64,000 nucleotides of DNA from Armigeres subalbatus (GCF_024139115.2 NC_085140.1:422790283-422854282), one strand, 5' to 3'; shown: positions 11,663 through 21,636, counted from the stretch's first letter. Program-made: numbers and translations. Notes: a model not told the origin generated them from the sequence alone.

Positions 11663-12895
11663 TTATCTACTAAATATTATCTTCACTTGACGTTCTTCCG
11701 GCATACGAACAACGTGACCAGCCCACCGTAGTCTGCCGTGTTGTATAAGCTTAATAATATCCAGCCCTTTATACACCTGGTACATTTCGTGATTCATGCG
11801 ACGCCGCCAGATACCGTTCTCCTGTTTACCGCCGAGTATTATCCACAGCACCTCAAACACTCCGAAAGCTCTCCGATCAGCCTCCTTTAACGTCCATGTT
11901 TCATGGCCGTATAGAGCCACCGGAAGAATCAGAGTAGTATACAGCACGAGTTTTGTTTTGTTTGCAGACTACGGGACTTAAGCTGGTTACGAAGTCCGTA
12001 ATAAGCCCTATTTGCAGCTGTAATACGCCTTTTCACCTCGCAAGTAACATAATTATCGTACGCCACTAATGTTCCAAGATACACAAATTCTTCTACCACT
12101 TCAAATTTTTCACCATCTAGCACCATTTCGCTACCACCACCACTAATGAGCCCACGTTGATTGCCAGCGACCATGTACTTCGTTTTGCTGGTATTGATCG
12201 ATAGTCCTCCTCGCTGTTTCCCTCTTAAAAGGCACAAAAGCCTCTTCCACGGCACGGCGATCAATCCCGATAATATCGATATCGTCCGCAAATCCCAGGA
12301 GCATATGCGATCTTGTGATAATGGTACCGCTTCTTTGCACACTAGCTCTTCTAATCGCTCTCTCGAGCGCTATATTGAACAGTAGATCCAAGAGTGCATC
12401 ACCCTGCTTTAATCCATCTAAGGTAACAAATGACGTCGATATTTCATCCGCAACCTTTACACTTGATTTCGATCAGTCCAACGTTATACGAATCAGCCGT
12501 ATCAGTTTCGCCGGAAAACCATGTTCAAGCTCAATTTGCCATAATTCATTCCGATTCACTGAATCGTACACCGCCTTGAAATCGATAAACAGATGGTGTG
12601 TCTGCAAGTTGTACTCCCGGAATTTATCAAGGATTTGTCTTAGGGTAAACATTTGATCCGTCGTTGATCGGCCCTCACGAAAACCTGCTTGGAATTCGCC
12701 GACGAAGGACTCTTCAAACGGTCTCAATCTGTTGAACAGAATACGGGACATAATTTTGTACGCCGAATTAAGGAGGGTTATTCCTCGGTAATTGGTGCAC
12801 TTCATTCTGTGCCCTTTCTTAAAGAAAGGTCAAATGAGGCCCGTCAAACCAGCTAGCAGGCATTTCCTCGTCTTTCCATATTTTCGACATAATAT
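11663..12895 (-). pseudogene. RTE reverse transcriptase and C-terminal domain
   Basis: Starting from the high coordinate, blocks are NYRGITLLNSAYKIMSRILF, EFQAGFREGRSTTDQM, HHLFIDFKAVYDSVNRNELW (first catalytic Asp block) and FADDIDIIGIDR near 12290 (the catalytic FADD box). These are followed by YLGTLV, NRAYYGLRNQLKSR and finally RRRMNHEMYQVYKG with RLRWAGHVVRMPEERQVK, the C-terminal domain typical of RTE-type elements in insects. Two frame changes (about 12140-12390 and 11930) and a stop near 11660 inactivate it. The 12.9 kb end is the junction with a SINE; the coding blocks resume at 13719. Confidence 0.85.
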
Positions 12896-13718
12896 GGGCC
12901 CTCCTTAGCCGCGTGGCTATAAAGCAAGACCATGCTGAGCAGTGTTGGAAAATGTACATTAAAACACTTTGATTATGCGAATGTTTATATTTTTTTCAGT
13001 CAAATTTCTTGCGCCAAACAAGCCGAAACAGTTTGCCAAAAACATCGTGACATTTATTTTTCCGATGAAGCAAACTGTTTGCCTGCTGCTACGTTAGAGT
13101 CGTGCCGGCGCGCGGTCAACATTTGCGTGAGATTTTTTGTTTCGGCTCGTGCGCAGCGCAAACAGCACAGAATCGAGTTCAATTACCTGTGGCGCAAAGC
13201 CTAGAAGGAGTGCTATCAGTAGGTACTGATTTATTCGTTCTTGTCTCTAAATCAAGCAAGTAGTAATGAAATGAATATTTCCCACCAAAAACGGTTATAC
13301 GCTGTGAAATTATTGTACGAAAACATTAATTGTGGGAGAGAAAATGGTTAAAGCATGTGCTGACTGTCGTCTGCTTGGCGTGGCTGCTGCTGTGGCTGCC
13401 GTGGTTTTGTTTTTATTTTTTTGCATAGAAGAAAGAATGGTAAAAAGAAATGTCAACCATTCCCGTCCCTTGCTGAGGGTGGCTGGGTTCGATTCCCGGT
13501 GCCGGTCTAGGCAATTTTCGGATTGGAAATTGTCTCGACTTCCCTGGGCATAAAAGTATCATCGTGTTAGCCTCATGATATACGAATGCAAAAATGGTAA
13601 CCTGGCTTAGAAAACTTGCAGTTAATAACTGTGGAAGTGCTTAATGAACACTAAGCTGCGAGGCGGCTCTGTCCCAGTGTGGGGATGTAATGCCAATAAG
13701 AAGAAGAAGAAGAAGAAG
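12896..13718 (+). mobile_element. Feilai-like tRNA-derived SINE, interrupted
   Basis: The head GGGCCCTCCTTAGCC...CTATAAAGCAAGACCATGCTGAG is separated by 531 bases from GGTGGCTGGGTTCGATTCCC (RNA polymerase III B box GGTTCGATTCC) and the body, which ends in an (AAG)n tail. The missing A-box bases, TTAGCCGTGCGG, are intact in the copy at 14453. Weak target duplication AATATGG/AAGATGG flanks it. The name Feilai is from memory of the Aedes aegypti family. Confidence 0.75.
12940..13470. mobile_element. Insertion inside the Feilai-like SINE
   Basis: The SINE is cut between its head and B box by 531 bases flanked by the 7-base repeat TGCTGAG (12933-12939 and 13471-13477; the base before differs, A against T). 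The left end CAGTGTTGG resembles hAT termini, but the right end (CATTCCCGTCCCT) is not its inverse complement, so the class is open. Inner inverted words AAACAGTTTGCC and GCAAACTGTTT suggest foldback potential. An ORF across the left junction is fortuitous. Confidence 0.65.
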
Positions 13719-14452
13719 ATGGTGCAGAACTTTATAAAGCTGTTCACTGCCACGTTTGAGAAGTTCAGCCGAAGATGGTCCTTCCCCGCAGCCTTATTGT
13801 TTTTCAGCTCTTTACCGGCTTTTTTAACCTCATCTAGTGTAGGCGACTCCACAGTTTGTCCATCGTCGCTAATATTTATTCTGCTCACCGATGCACCGTC
13901 ACTTCCTCTATTCAACAAAGTCTCGAAGTGTCAGCCACTTCTGTTTTATCTATCTGCACTGTCTTTCTCCGCACGCCATTGACAGACTCATAGAACCTCC
14001 GCATATCGTTCTGCTCCATTTTTTCCTGCGCCTCAATAACAACTTGTTCTTCGTACTCTTTTTTCTTCCTGCGGTGGGTTCGTTTTTCGTTGATTGCACT
14101 TATCCGTTCGTCGAGCTTCTGGCGGTACTCAGCCGATACTCCTTCCGCCGACAATCGCTGGATATTGTAACGCATCGTTCGCTGTGATCTTTCGTTCTAT
14201 ACAGTTGACAACCGTGATCGAATTTTACTGACAACGAGGTAGTGATCGGAGTCAATGTTCGGGCCTCTGAATGTCCGCACATCGATAACATCCGAGAAAT
14301 GGAGCCCATCCACCAAAACATGGTCTATCTGGTTGCAAGTTTCACCATTTGGGTGTCTCTAGGTGTGCTTTCGGATATTATTTCGTGTAAAGTAGGTGCT
14401 ACTGATGGCCATCCCTCTGGCAGCAGCAAAATTTACTAGCCGTAGGCTGTTG
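13719..14452 (-). pseudogene. RTE endonuclease C-terminus and RT linker
   Basis: Read on the minus strand, RLVNFAAARGMAISSTYF, HTWRHPNGETCNQIDHVLVD and DSDHYLVV are the last motifs of the apurinic-type endonuclease; the QIDHVLVD and SDHYLV boxes hold catalytic Asp and His. Then follow a basic linker (YRQKLDERISAINEKRTHRR) and PTLDEVKKAGKELKNNKAAGKD, the block that precedes the reverse transcriptase. Frames change several times. It lies between the two SINE insertions and joins the blocks on both sides. Confidence 0.8.
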
Positions 14453-14751
14453 GGGCCCTCCTTAGCCGTGCGGTAAGACGCGCGGCTACAAAGCAAGACC
14501 ATGCTGAGGGTGGCTGGGTTCGATTCCCGGTGCCGGTCTAGGCAATTTTCGGCTTGGAAATTGTCTCGACTTTCCTGGGCATATAAAAGTATCATCGTGT
14601 TAGCCTCATGATATACGAATGCAAAAATGGTAACCTATGGCTTAGAAACCTCGCAGTTAATAACTGTGGAAGTGCTTAATGAACACTAAGCTGCGAGGCG
14701 GCTCTGTCCCAGTGTGGGGATGTAATGCCAATAAGAAGAAGAAGAAGAAGA
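14453..14751 (+). mobile_element. Feilai-like tRNA-derived SINE, complete
   Basis: This 299-base SINE has A box TTAGCCGTGCGG, B box GGTTCGATTCC, a tRNA-unrelated body, and an (AAG)n tail. A perfect 9-base target duplication AGGCTGTTG flanks it (14444-14452 and 14752-14760), the second copy overlapping the tail by one A. It is inserted in the endonuclease region of the RTE element on the other strand. ORFs across it are fortuitous. Confidence 0.85.
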
Positions 14752-15300
14752 AGGCTGTTGTCATTGGTAGCGGAGTGAAGGCTCTCTCTACCGATTATGG
14801 GACGGAAAAAGTTCTCTCTACCGACCTGAGCGTTAGCGTCTCCGATAACAATTTTCACGTCATGCTTTGGGCACTCTCCATAGGCTTTATCAAGACATTC
14901 ATAAAATGTGTCCTTCACGTCGCTGTTATTGAAGAATTTGCCCCGTATCCTCAATACACAGATTCGTTCGCTAATGGGTTTCCACTCGCTTCATCTGCTT
15001 GCCCATCACTAAGAAACCAACTTCATGCTCTGTTATTCCACCGCCGCTGTGATAGATGATATACTTGAATGCAGTATTGGTCGTGTGGTACTCGTCTCGG
15101 AATTCACGTTCTCCGGATCTGGGCCATCGGACTTCTTGAATAGCGGCCACGTTCACTCCAACCTTCTGCAGTTCACGAGCCAGAAGGCTCACTCGTCCAG
15201 GTTCATTTAGGGTCCTGGCATTCCAGGTACCGAGTTTCCAATCATAGTCCTTATATCGTTTCTGGGTCGGTTGCCAAAAATAACGTTCACTTCTATCTCC
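14752..15300 (-). pseudogene. RTE endonuclease N-terminal part
   Basis: The minus strand reads KDYDWKLGTWNARTLNEPGR, SLLARELQKVGVNVAAIQEV with RWPRSGE (the QEVRW box with catalytic Glu), YHSGGG, then KDTFYECLDKAYGECPKHDV and IGDANAQVGRE (the GDxNAQ box). These are the ordered apurinic/apyrimidinic-type endonuclease motifs that nick target DNA for LINE insertion. Stops and a frameshift near 14970 break it. It rejoins SLRLVNFAAARG at 14450 across the SINE. Confidence 0.85.
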
Positions 15301-15700
15301 ATTTTTCGTGGTATTTGAGAGGCTTCAGTAAGCTACCTCACCGGGGTCGCGTTACCTACATCGCACTGGTAGGGCTGCCACATTAGGTATAGCTGACGCG
15401 ATACAGCATTTCATTAAACAGCCGCTGGGTACCAAGCAGACGCTGTTTGAGCCGCACCTCCAGGTGAACAAACACTTGAGGCGTTCCTTCTCACTCTAGT
15501 TGATGTCAGAAGGACAACAGTGCCCAGGCTGCACTACCAGCTAAGCATACAACCCTTACCTGGCGGTCTTTTGTCATCGGACGACCCGTGGAAGCGTGAG
15601 ATAGGAACTTGTGGGGACCAGAGCTATGTTTGGCGCTCCTTCCTTGATGTCATCCCGCCATTTTGCAGCCCTTGTTGTTCCTAATCCTTCTTATATATGT
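15301..15700 (-). other. RTE-type LINE 5' UTR
   Basis: GC-rich, non-coding sequence sits directly upstream (minus strand) of the endonuclease start and is bounded by AT-rich DNA near 15700. This position and composition fit the 5' untranslated, promoter-bearing part of the same LINE. Confidence 0.5.
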
Positions 15701-15970
15701 TGGTTCTCAAAGCCACCAAGTCTGGAGGAGGTTTTATAAAGCATGTTTTATGTGAGACTTGAAGTGTATTATAAAATCGTTGCTCCTGAACTCGAACGCA
15801 TATCAGGTTTAAATGATTTCAATAAAACTGGGCTAACTAGCCGTGACATGGTTTTGTAGCGGTCTACAAGAGGATGTGAGAACTAGGAAGTCTGCATGGG
15901 AGGTTTTGAGATTAAAAAACCAATTTTTATTCCGTGATAGCGCATGGAAGTGTGCAATATCTGCTTTATT

Positions 15971-16276
15971 GCTAGTGGATTACAACTGTGAAATTTGTAA
16001 CTTAATTTTCGGATTGGCTTTCAGTCACGGGTAATAGCGTTGACTATAGTGTGTGACAAAAGATAGTGAACAAATTCGAAAAGTGATCTATATTTTTGTC
16101 AATGAGGCCAGAAACATTATACACCAAACTGAACAGGACAAATCTCCGTAAGAAAGTAGCGGTAATTAACTAATTGACTGCCATCGAGCCCTGAAGAAGA
16201 TCCCATCCCGGATCGAAACATCGGCGATGAAGTAAAACTGTCAACGCTATTACCCGTGACTGAAAGCCAATCCGGA
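15971..16276. mobile_element. Foldback insertion with 15-bp TSD (Penelope-like?)
   Basis: A 35-base arm starting CGGATTGGCTTTCAGTCACG (16010-16044) is perfectly inverse-complementary to 16240-16274. The 15-base word AATATCTGCTTTATT occurs at both edges (15956-15970 and 16277-16291), which suggests a long target-site duplication and insertion by a retroelement rather than a cut-and-paste transposon. The right half holds a hammerhead-like core (see 16191-16218). Related insertions lie at 37262, 42195 and 55461. Confidence 0.6.
16191..16218 (+). other. Hammerhead-like core motif
   Basis: CTGAAGA is followed by A, then GATCC, a six-base loop, GGATC and GAAA. This mimics the hammerhead order CUGANGA, stem II, GAAA. 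The unpaired A before stem II and the lack of the usual U after stem III (CATC-GGC-GATG then A) depart from an active ribozyme, so it may be a relic. Confidence 0.35.
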
Positions 16277-16616
16277 AATATCTGCTTTATTTTTGTGTTT
16301 ATTACCACTTCTAACTCGTGAATAATGGAATATTAATTTATCGACTAGTCATTATTCTTTGCATATCTAGACCAATATTTGAAAAGGGCGTGTGGACAAA
16401 GAATCAGAAGGAAGAAAAATGTTTGTTACGCCCTTTCTGAACTGATCAGAGTTTTCTCTTTTGTAACACCGTGGCAAGATGTAATGGTCGACAATAAATC
16501 TCTATTATAAAAATAAATTTGCAATTCCTTTGATCAATTTTTTTCAAGATTTGCTCACTGAATCTAGAAGGATCGTACATAACCGAACTATAGTGAGCAA
16601 CGCAGGGTTCTGTTAG

Positions 16617-16705
16617 TCTTCTTCGTCGTCTTTTTCTTCTTCTTATTCTTCATCAACTTCTTCTTTTTCTTCTTCTTTTTCTTCTTCTTCTTCTCCTTCT
16701 TCATA
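16617..16705 (+). repeat. CTT-rich microsatellite
   Basis: An interrupted (CTT)n/(CTTT)n tract. The lysine-rich minus-strand ORF across it is an artefact of the repeat. Confidence 0.85.
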
Positions 16706-17155
16706 AAAAGTAATATTCGTCTGTCTGAGACTCGGAAACTACCGAACCCGGGCCGGTGAAGGTTCTTAAGATGGCTCATTTGTATAAAAGGGAAGGGCTC
16801 CCATACAAATGAAACACAAATTTCTACATACATAACTCTAGCAAAAGGAATTAAATGTGGCATGCGGAGGTTTTTGATGACAAGGAAAGCTTCTATGATG
16901 GTTCAAGACCTCTCCCCGATCTATAAGAGGGTACTCCCATACGATTATGACAAAATTTTCTGCATAACCCGAGAGCAAATCAAGCAAATGGAACCAAATT
17001 TAGCGTGTGAAGGTATTTGAGGGCAAGATATTTTTCTGAGTTTATTCGAGACCCCTACCCGCTCCGAAGTGCAGATGGGGGCTCATATACAAATGAAACA
17101 CATATTTCTGCATAACTCGAGAACTAATCAAGCAAATGGTTCCGAATTTGGAACG
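16705..17155 (-). repeat. Interspersed family with CTCCCATACAAATGAAACAC words
   Basis: Blocks CTGTCTGAGACTCGGAAACT, GGTTCTTAAGATGG, CTCCCATACAAATGAAACAC and CATAACTCGAGAACTAATCA recur in this copy, at 22342-22710 (+) and at 35236-35490 (-). It is non-coding; the better copies start ACTAGCAGACCCGACGAACT. Class unknown. The present copy is decayed and lacks its start. Confidence 0.65.
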
Positions 17156-17169
17156 TTCATTCATTTCAT

Positions 17170-17745
17170 TTCATTTATTTAGTCTACATCTAAATAGATA
17201 ACACTGAATCAACAATTTGACGCCACAATACACGGTTCGAGGCGCTCCACGCCGTCTCGTACCTGCCGGTTCGGAAGCGAACACCATCTTTGCAGGGTTG
17301 CTGTCCGGCATTCTTGCAACATGTCCTGCCCATCGTACCCTTCCGGCTTTAGCTATCTTCTGGATACTGGATTCGCCGTAGAGTTGGGCGAGCTCATGGT
17401 TCATTCTTCGCCGCCACAAACCATCTTCTTGCACAGCGCCAAAGATGGTCCTAAGCACGAATACTCGAATACTCCGAGTTCTTGCAAGTCGAGCATTGTC
17501 CATGTTTCATGTCCGTAGAGGGCAACCGGTCTTATTAGCGTCTTGTACATGACACATTTGGTGCGGTGGCGAAACTTTTTTGACCGCAGTTTCTTCTGGA
17601 GCCCGTAGTAGGCCCGACTTCCACAGATGATGCGCCTTCATATTTCACGACTAACATTGTCATCAGCCGTTAGCAAGAATCCGAGGTGGACGAGTTCCTC
17701 GACAACCTAGAAGGTGTCCCCGTCTATCGTATTTGGAACGTTTGA
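17170..17745 (-). pseudogene. RTE-type LINE C-terminal fragment, second family
   Basis: The minus strand contains RVFVLRTIFGAVQEDGLWRR, RMNHELAQLYGESSIQKIAK, RVRWAGHVARMPDSNP and a basic RGAPR end. Upstream in broken frames to about 17740 is the connection to the reverse transcriptase. Only the tail of the protein is left, as usual for 5'-truncated LINE insertions. The 3' edge is an ATTCATTTC repeat near 17155-17185. The fragment at 22873-23060 on the plus strand belongs to the same subfamily (QLYDELNIQKM, ARMPESNPAN). Confidence 0.75.
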
Positions 17746-17852
17746 AAAACAAAAGTCTTGACGTTTGGTCTGCGATTACATTTGCCCCTTCTGAATACTT
17801 CATCGTCTCAATTAATTTTGGGCGAGACTTATGTCGAATTCGTTTTAAAAAA

Positions 17853-17872
17853 GTTCCAACCTAGGTTGGAAC
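17853..17872. repeat. Perfect 20-bp palindrome
   Basis: GTTCCAACCTAGGTTGGAAC is its own inverse complement. A further half copy GTTCCAACCTAAG follows at 17875, and GTTCCAACCCCAAAGCTGTC lies at 19485, bracketing the GC-rich block 18030-19500. Confidence 0.8.
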
Positions 17873-18029
17873 CAGTTCCAACCTAAGTGCTGTCAAAGTG
17901 TATTTTTATTCGCTCAGGTTGTGTTACCGTCCACGATAACAATAGACCAATTCAACAGCCATCCACTTCTACGGACTAATATTTGAACTTATATGTGAAT
18001 CTTCGCATGTAGAACCCTTCAGAAATGTA

Positions 18030-19500
18030 GAAAAAACTAACATACTAAAAGAACAACATTGGCTCCGGGCTCTAGCGAGGGCGAAATTTTCGACAAGTGA
18101 TACCTAGATCCGGAGCGAAGAACGAAGAAAAAAAAACGAAAAGAAAGAAGGAAGAAGCACGACTTTGGGACGGTGAGGGATTGCAAGTTGGAACGTGAAG
18201 CAAAACGGTCGTGTATCCGCGAACCTCCTTTTTTTTTGGAACAACTTTTGAATTGGGATTTGGTGAATAACTCCGGCTCGATCGGTCGTTCTGGATAGTA
18301 CCAGGGTTTTGGTGTACCCAACCCCGCCGAACCGCTAGCTCGAAAAACCTCCGTTAAGGACGTGCAACTGTGGCCGACAGAACCAATCGAATCCGGCTCC
18401 AGCTCTGCCGAATCCGCCGCTCCACGAGGTCCGTATACTCCCCACCACGCGGAATTTTGTTCCAGTGCTGTACATCCAAGCAAAGCGAGCCCCACCGTGT
18501 GTCTTTTCCGCGGTCCCTCGTGCTCGTCCGTCGCCGAGTCCAACCTATTCTGACCAAATCCGAGCCAATACCGCGTGGGGTGGCAGACCCGCTTCTTCGG
18601 ATTCCCGCTAGGCTACGCCAGCCAGTGAGCTGCACCGTATCTTTCCCAGGGTCCCTCGAGCCCGTTCGCCAACGCGTCCAACCGACGGAGATCTAATTCC
18701 GAAGAATGTATTCTGTGTGGGGTGGCAGACCCGCTTCCCCGGATTTCCGCTAGTGAGCTGCACCGTGTGTCCTTTCCACGGTCCATCGTTCTCGTCCGTC
18801 AACGCGTCCAACCGACGGAGTCCCAATTTTGGAAAATATCGCGTGGAGTGGCATACCCCGCCTGAAATTCGACAGCGCTCCTGATTACCCTCGAGAACTT
18901 CGCAGCCAAGCCCAACCTTAATAGAACCAGTCTGGTCACGGCGGCCCGCTCCCTTGGGTCATACCAGCTCAGGTCGATTCGCCGAGATTCGCCGTGTCAA
19001 GAAACCGACCAGTACCCCGGCCGACCCTGTTGGTGGCCCCAGCGCGAATATACCTTGACCCCGGCAACCGGTCGAGATTATTCCAGGTATGTACGGACAC
19101 CTTCCCGTACTTCCGTCCCGTGGCGTAAGTTCTGCATGCCACTATGAGCTCCAACCTATCGATCGGCCGCAACTATACAATTAACCAAAACTAACCCTAG
19201 CATTTAAGAACACAAACAAACTAAAATTAACATGAACTTTAAATAAAACAAAAACAAAAATGTACTTCAAGCTTTTCTCAATTGGTCAAAAGAGTGCATG
19301 ACTGTCCGTTGGTCCATTAAGGTCTTCCTCTGTTCGTTGTGTTCAAGTGTGTCCCTTCGAGCTGGTTAAAGCGTCGACCCTGAGAATTAGAGGTGAGCTA
19401 GTTTGGGGCGTGAGGACGTCCACTGCCAAGACGTGTGGACGTCATAGACAGTTACAGTTGGTACTAAGTTCACTCTAGTTCCAACCCCAAAGCTGTCGGG
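18030..19500. repeat. GC-rich block with imperfect tandem units
   Basis: This block is much richer in GC than its flanks. Units of about 130-140 bases recur at about 18480-18690, 18691-18820 and 18839 onward, sharing GTGGGGTGGCAGACCCGCTT, TGAGCTGCACCGT and AACGCGTCCAACCGACGGAG. Long ORFs on both strands are a by-product of GC content. It could be an LTR or UTR of a retroelement, or spacer-like DNA; I do not recognise it. Confidence 0.5.
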
Positions 19501-19789
19501 TTCGCACTGTGTAGTGTGTTAAACTGTCCGTTCGTTTAAATAAAATGCGCGTTGAAATTCTTTTTTTTTCGGGAATTTTGTTATATTTGTTATTGTAGTT
19601 TTAAATGAAGTTAATCCGGAACTGTTGTCCTGATTCAGTTTTAAAAAGTTATTCAGAAGTTCATTCAGGGTTTTCCTCACGGATTGTGTCCTAAATTAGG
19701 TTGGTGAATGTAATTAGTTTGGAAATTGCCTTGTAACCCGTTCACTAAATCCGCTAAGAATTGGCGGAAAACTATATTTTAGGGATAAC

Positions 19790-20155
19790 GAATAGAATTC
19801 TTTCTTAAATAATATCCAGAATTTCTTTTGAAATTCTTCCAAAAACTCTTTCGTGCATTTCAGAATTTTCTTCTGGAATACTGCCAGAAATTACTTCAGT
19901 AAATCTTCCAAGGATTGTTTCTTGAATTCTTGTATCTTGAAGAATTCCTCTGGAAGTTCTTTGAGGAATTTCTATGGAATTTCCTTGGGGAATTTTTCCG
20001 GAACTTCCTAGAGGCATTCCTTTGGAGGTTCCTTGAAGAATTCCTTCGAAAGTTCCTTTAAGAATTCTACCGGAAGTTCCTTGAGAAATTCCCCAGGACG
20101 CTCCTTGATCTATTCCTGCAGAGGTTCCTTTAAAAACTCCTCCGGAAGTTTCTTC
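19790..20155. repeat. 12-bp GGAATTCC minisatellite, first tract
   Basis: Degenerate 12-base units such as AAGAATTCCTCT repeat head to tail with GGAATTCC at the core. Period 12 keeps several frames open on both strands, which explains ORFs here without any gene. Confidence 0.75.
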
Positions 20156-20470
20156 GGGGCAGCAGGGACTTTGTCCAAGGGCTTGACGACCCCTCCCCAT
20201 GGCCACTGCGAGTTAGACCGGGACCATCGTCCCTAACCCCTAATCCCAAGGCGTCAAGCGACCCGTGCCGAGGGGATGCATGGCCAGGGGGGTGAAATAA
20301 TAAGCTAGGCCTTTAACGGAGCCTGTGGGTACCTGGGCACCCTCCACAGTAATTGTCCCTTACCGCGTCATGCTGGGCTCTGCCGTGGTGGACCTCTTTT
20401 CCCGAGCAACTCGTGGGACCAAAATGGAAAACCAAGGCAATTCTTCAACTAGTGGTAGTAGTGTAGTTTC
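20156..20470 (+). mobile_element. LINE 5' UTR and ORF1 start inside minisatellite
   Basis: A GC-rich, non-periodic insert interrupts the minisatellite. It ends in ATGGAAAACCAAGGC at 20420, opening MENQGNSSTSGSSVV before running into the minisatellite and a stop. Serine-rich starts like this are common in LINE ORF1, and the upstream block (GACCCCTCCCCATGGCC, GGGTACCTGGGCACC) resembles the 5' UTR of mosquito LINEs. It would be a 5' end without a body, so it is probably a rearranged remnant. Class uncertain. Confidence 0.4.
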
Positions 20471-20880
20471 TTCAGGAATTCCTCCGGATGTTTCTTGATG
20501 AATTCCTCTGGAAGTGGAGGAGCTCTTCCGGAAGTTCCTGGAGGAGTTCTACCGGAAGTTTTTCAAAGAAATCCTCCGCAAAATCCTCCAGGAATTCTCC
20601 CGGAAGTTCCTTCACGAGTTTCACCAGAAGCTAACACAGAAATTCCTACGGAAGTTCCTCCAGGAAGCAGGAAGTTTTTCGAAGAAATTCCTGGAGGAAT
20701 TAATGGAGGAGTTCCTGAAGGAACTTCCGGAGGAGTTCCTGGAGGAAATTCCGGAGAAATTCCTGGAGGAGTTTCTGGAAGAACTTCCGGAAGAATTACT
20801 TGCGGAACTTCCGAAAGAATTCCTGGAGGAATTATCGGAGGAATGCCTCAGGGAGGAATGGAATGAAGTACACGTTCACA
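20471..20880. repeat. 12-bp GGAATTCC minisatellite, second tract
   Basis: This is the cleanest tract: GGAGGAGTTCCT, GAAGGAACTTCC, GGAGGAGTTCCT and GGAGGAAATTCC follow one another at exact 12-base spacing near 20706-20760. Two overlapping 120-codon ORFs in different frames (one Pro/Gly/Glu-rich, one Phe/Leu/Glu-rich) show that the openness is periodicity, not selection for a protein. Confidence 0.85.
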
Positions 20881-20938
20881 TTAGAGGAGCGTGAGTATTT
20901 AGAATGTCTGGCGGCTACACACATTCTTCATCAGCAAC

Positions 20939-20981
20939 TGTACTGATCAAATGAGGTTGTATAAGCCACTTGATCAGTACA
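20939..20981. other. Hairpin before tRNA-like sequence
   Basis: TGTACTGATCAA and TTGATCAGTACA form a perfect 12-bp stem around a 19-base loop, ending nine bases before a tRNA-like sequence. Confidence 0.7.
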
Positions 20982-20989
20982 GGCGGAGG

Positions 20990-21064
20990 TCCTTCGTAGC
21001 TTAGTTGGTTAAAAACATCAGTCTAGCGTACTGAGGGTCGTGGGTTAGAGTCCCATCGAAGGGA
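20990..21064 (+). tRNA. tRNA-like sequence (AGC anticodon), pseudo or SINE head
   Basis: TCCTTCG and CGAAGGG can form the acceptor stem with one G-U pair. TAGCTTAGTTGG is a perfect A box. TCAGT-CTAGCGT-ACTGA is a 5-bp anticodon arm with AGC in the anticodon position. GTGGG-TTAGAGT-CCCAT is the T arm, but the invariant C of TTC is A. The D stem is weakened (AAAAACATC). The T-loop and D-arm defects point to a pseudo-tRNA or the head of a tRNA-derived SINE rather than a working tRNA-Ala. Confidence 0.5.
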
Positions 21065-21636
21065 AAGTGGTTACCTCCAAAACATTTTTCAAATCAATAT
21101 CTTTACATATGAGTTTTCACAAAAAAAAAACTATTACAAAGAAAAAAAAGGATAAACATAAAATTTTTCATATTTTGGATTAAGGATTCAGAATATGTAA
21201 AATTTTCATGTTGACCAAAAAATTTCACAGTTTCTGCAATTTCTCAAACAACTAGGTATTATGTGAAGAAAACTTTAATTTTCATGTTGAAAATTTCAAC
21301 CCTTTGGGCGACATTTATTTAACAACTATTTTTTGTTCATTTACTTCCACAGTTCGTGAAGAATAGAGAGAACAAAATTTTGCTTGGTATAATTGCGTTT
21401 ATTTTCCAACCATTTACTCACTTCTAGATAGTACTAAGTCTATACTTCATTCGCACATTTACAGATGGGAGGAAACTTGTTAACATTTTGTTTTCCTTTT
21501 TTCTAGTCTTTATTTGAGCGACTTTCTAAACATTTTGTTTGCAAGACTATTTCATTGTAAAAAGATATTATAATGATAGTTTTTCTAACTTTATTATATT
21601 ACTAGCAGACCCGACGAACTTCGTTTAGCCTAAAAT

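Larger units (their letters stand above)
11519..15700 (-). mobile_element. RTE-type (JAM1-like) LINE, split by two SINEs
   Basis: The minus strand carries, in order from 15700 downward, a GC-rich 5' UTR, an endonuclease domain, a linker, a reverse transcriptase and a C-terminal domain. It ends in AAGTATCAAGTAAGTA near 11520, the short tandem tail usual for RTE. Feilai-like SINEs at 14453-14751 and 12896-13718 interrupt it. Removing them rejoins the protein blocks, so this is a single, nearly full-length but dead insertion rather than separate fragments. Confidence 0.8.

Noticed and set aside
12932..13204. 90-codon ORF
   Set aside because: It spans the junction between the Feilai-like SINE and the 531-bp insertion, so it is a chimera.
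16191..16240. Active hammerhead ribozyme
   Set aside because: The core has an unpaired base before stem II and lacks the U that should pair with the last A of GAAA; kept only as a hammerhead-like motif.
18037..18696. Overlapping ORFs of 93-168 codons on both strands
   Set aside because: GC-rich tandem repeat with few stops; no codon signal or domain.
20495..20894. Two overlapping ORFs of about 120 codons, and a 133-codon ORF at 19805-20206
   Set aside because: The 12-bp minisatellite keeps frames open on both strands; the peptides are simple Pro/Gly/Glu or Phe/Leu/Glu repeats.
20990..21064. Functional tRNA-Ala gene
   Set aside because: The T loop lacks its invariant C and the D stem is broken.
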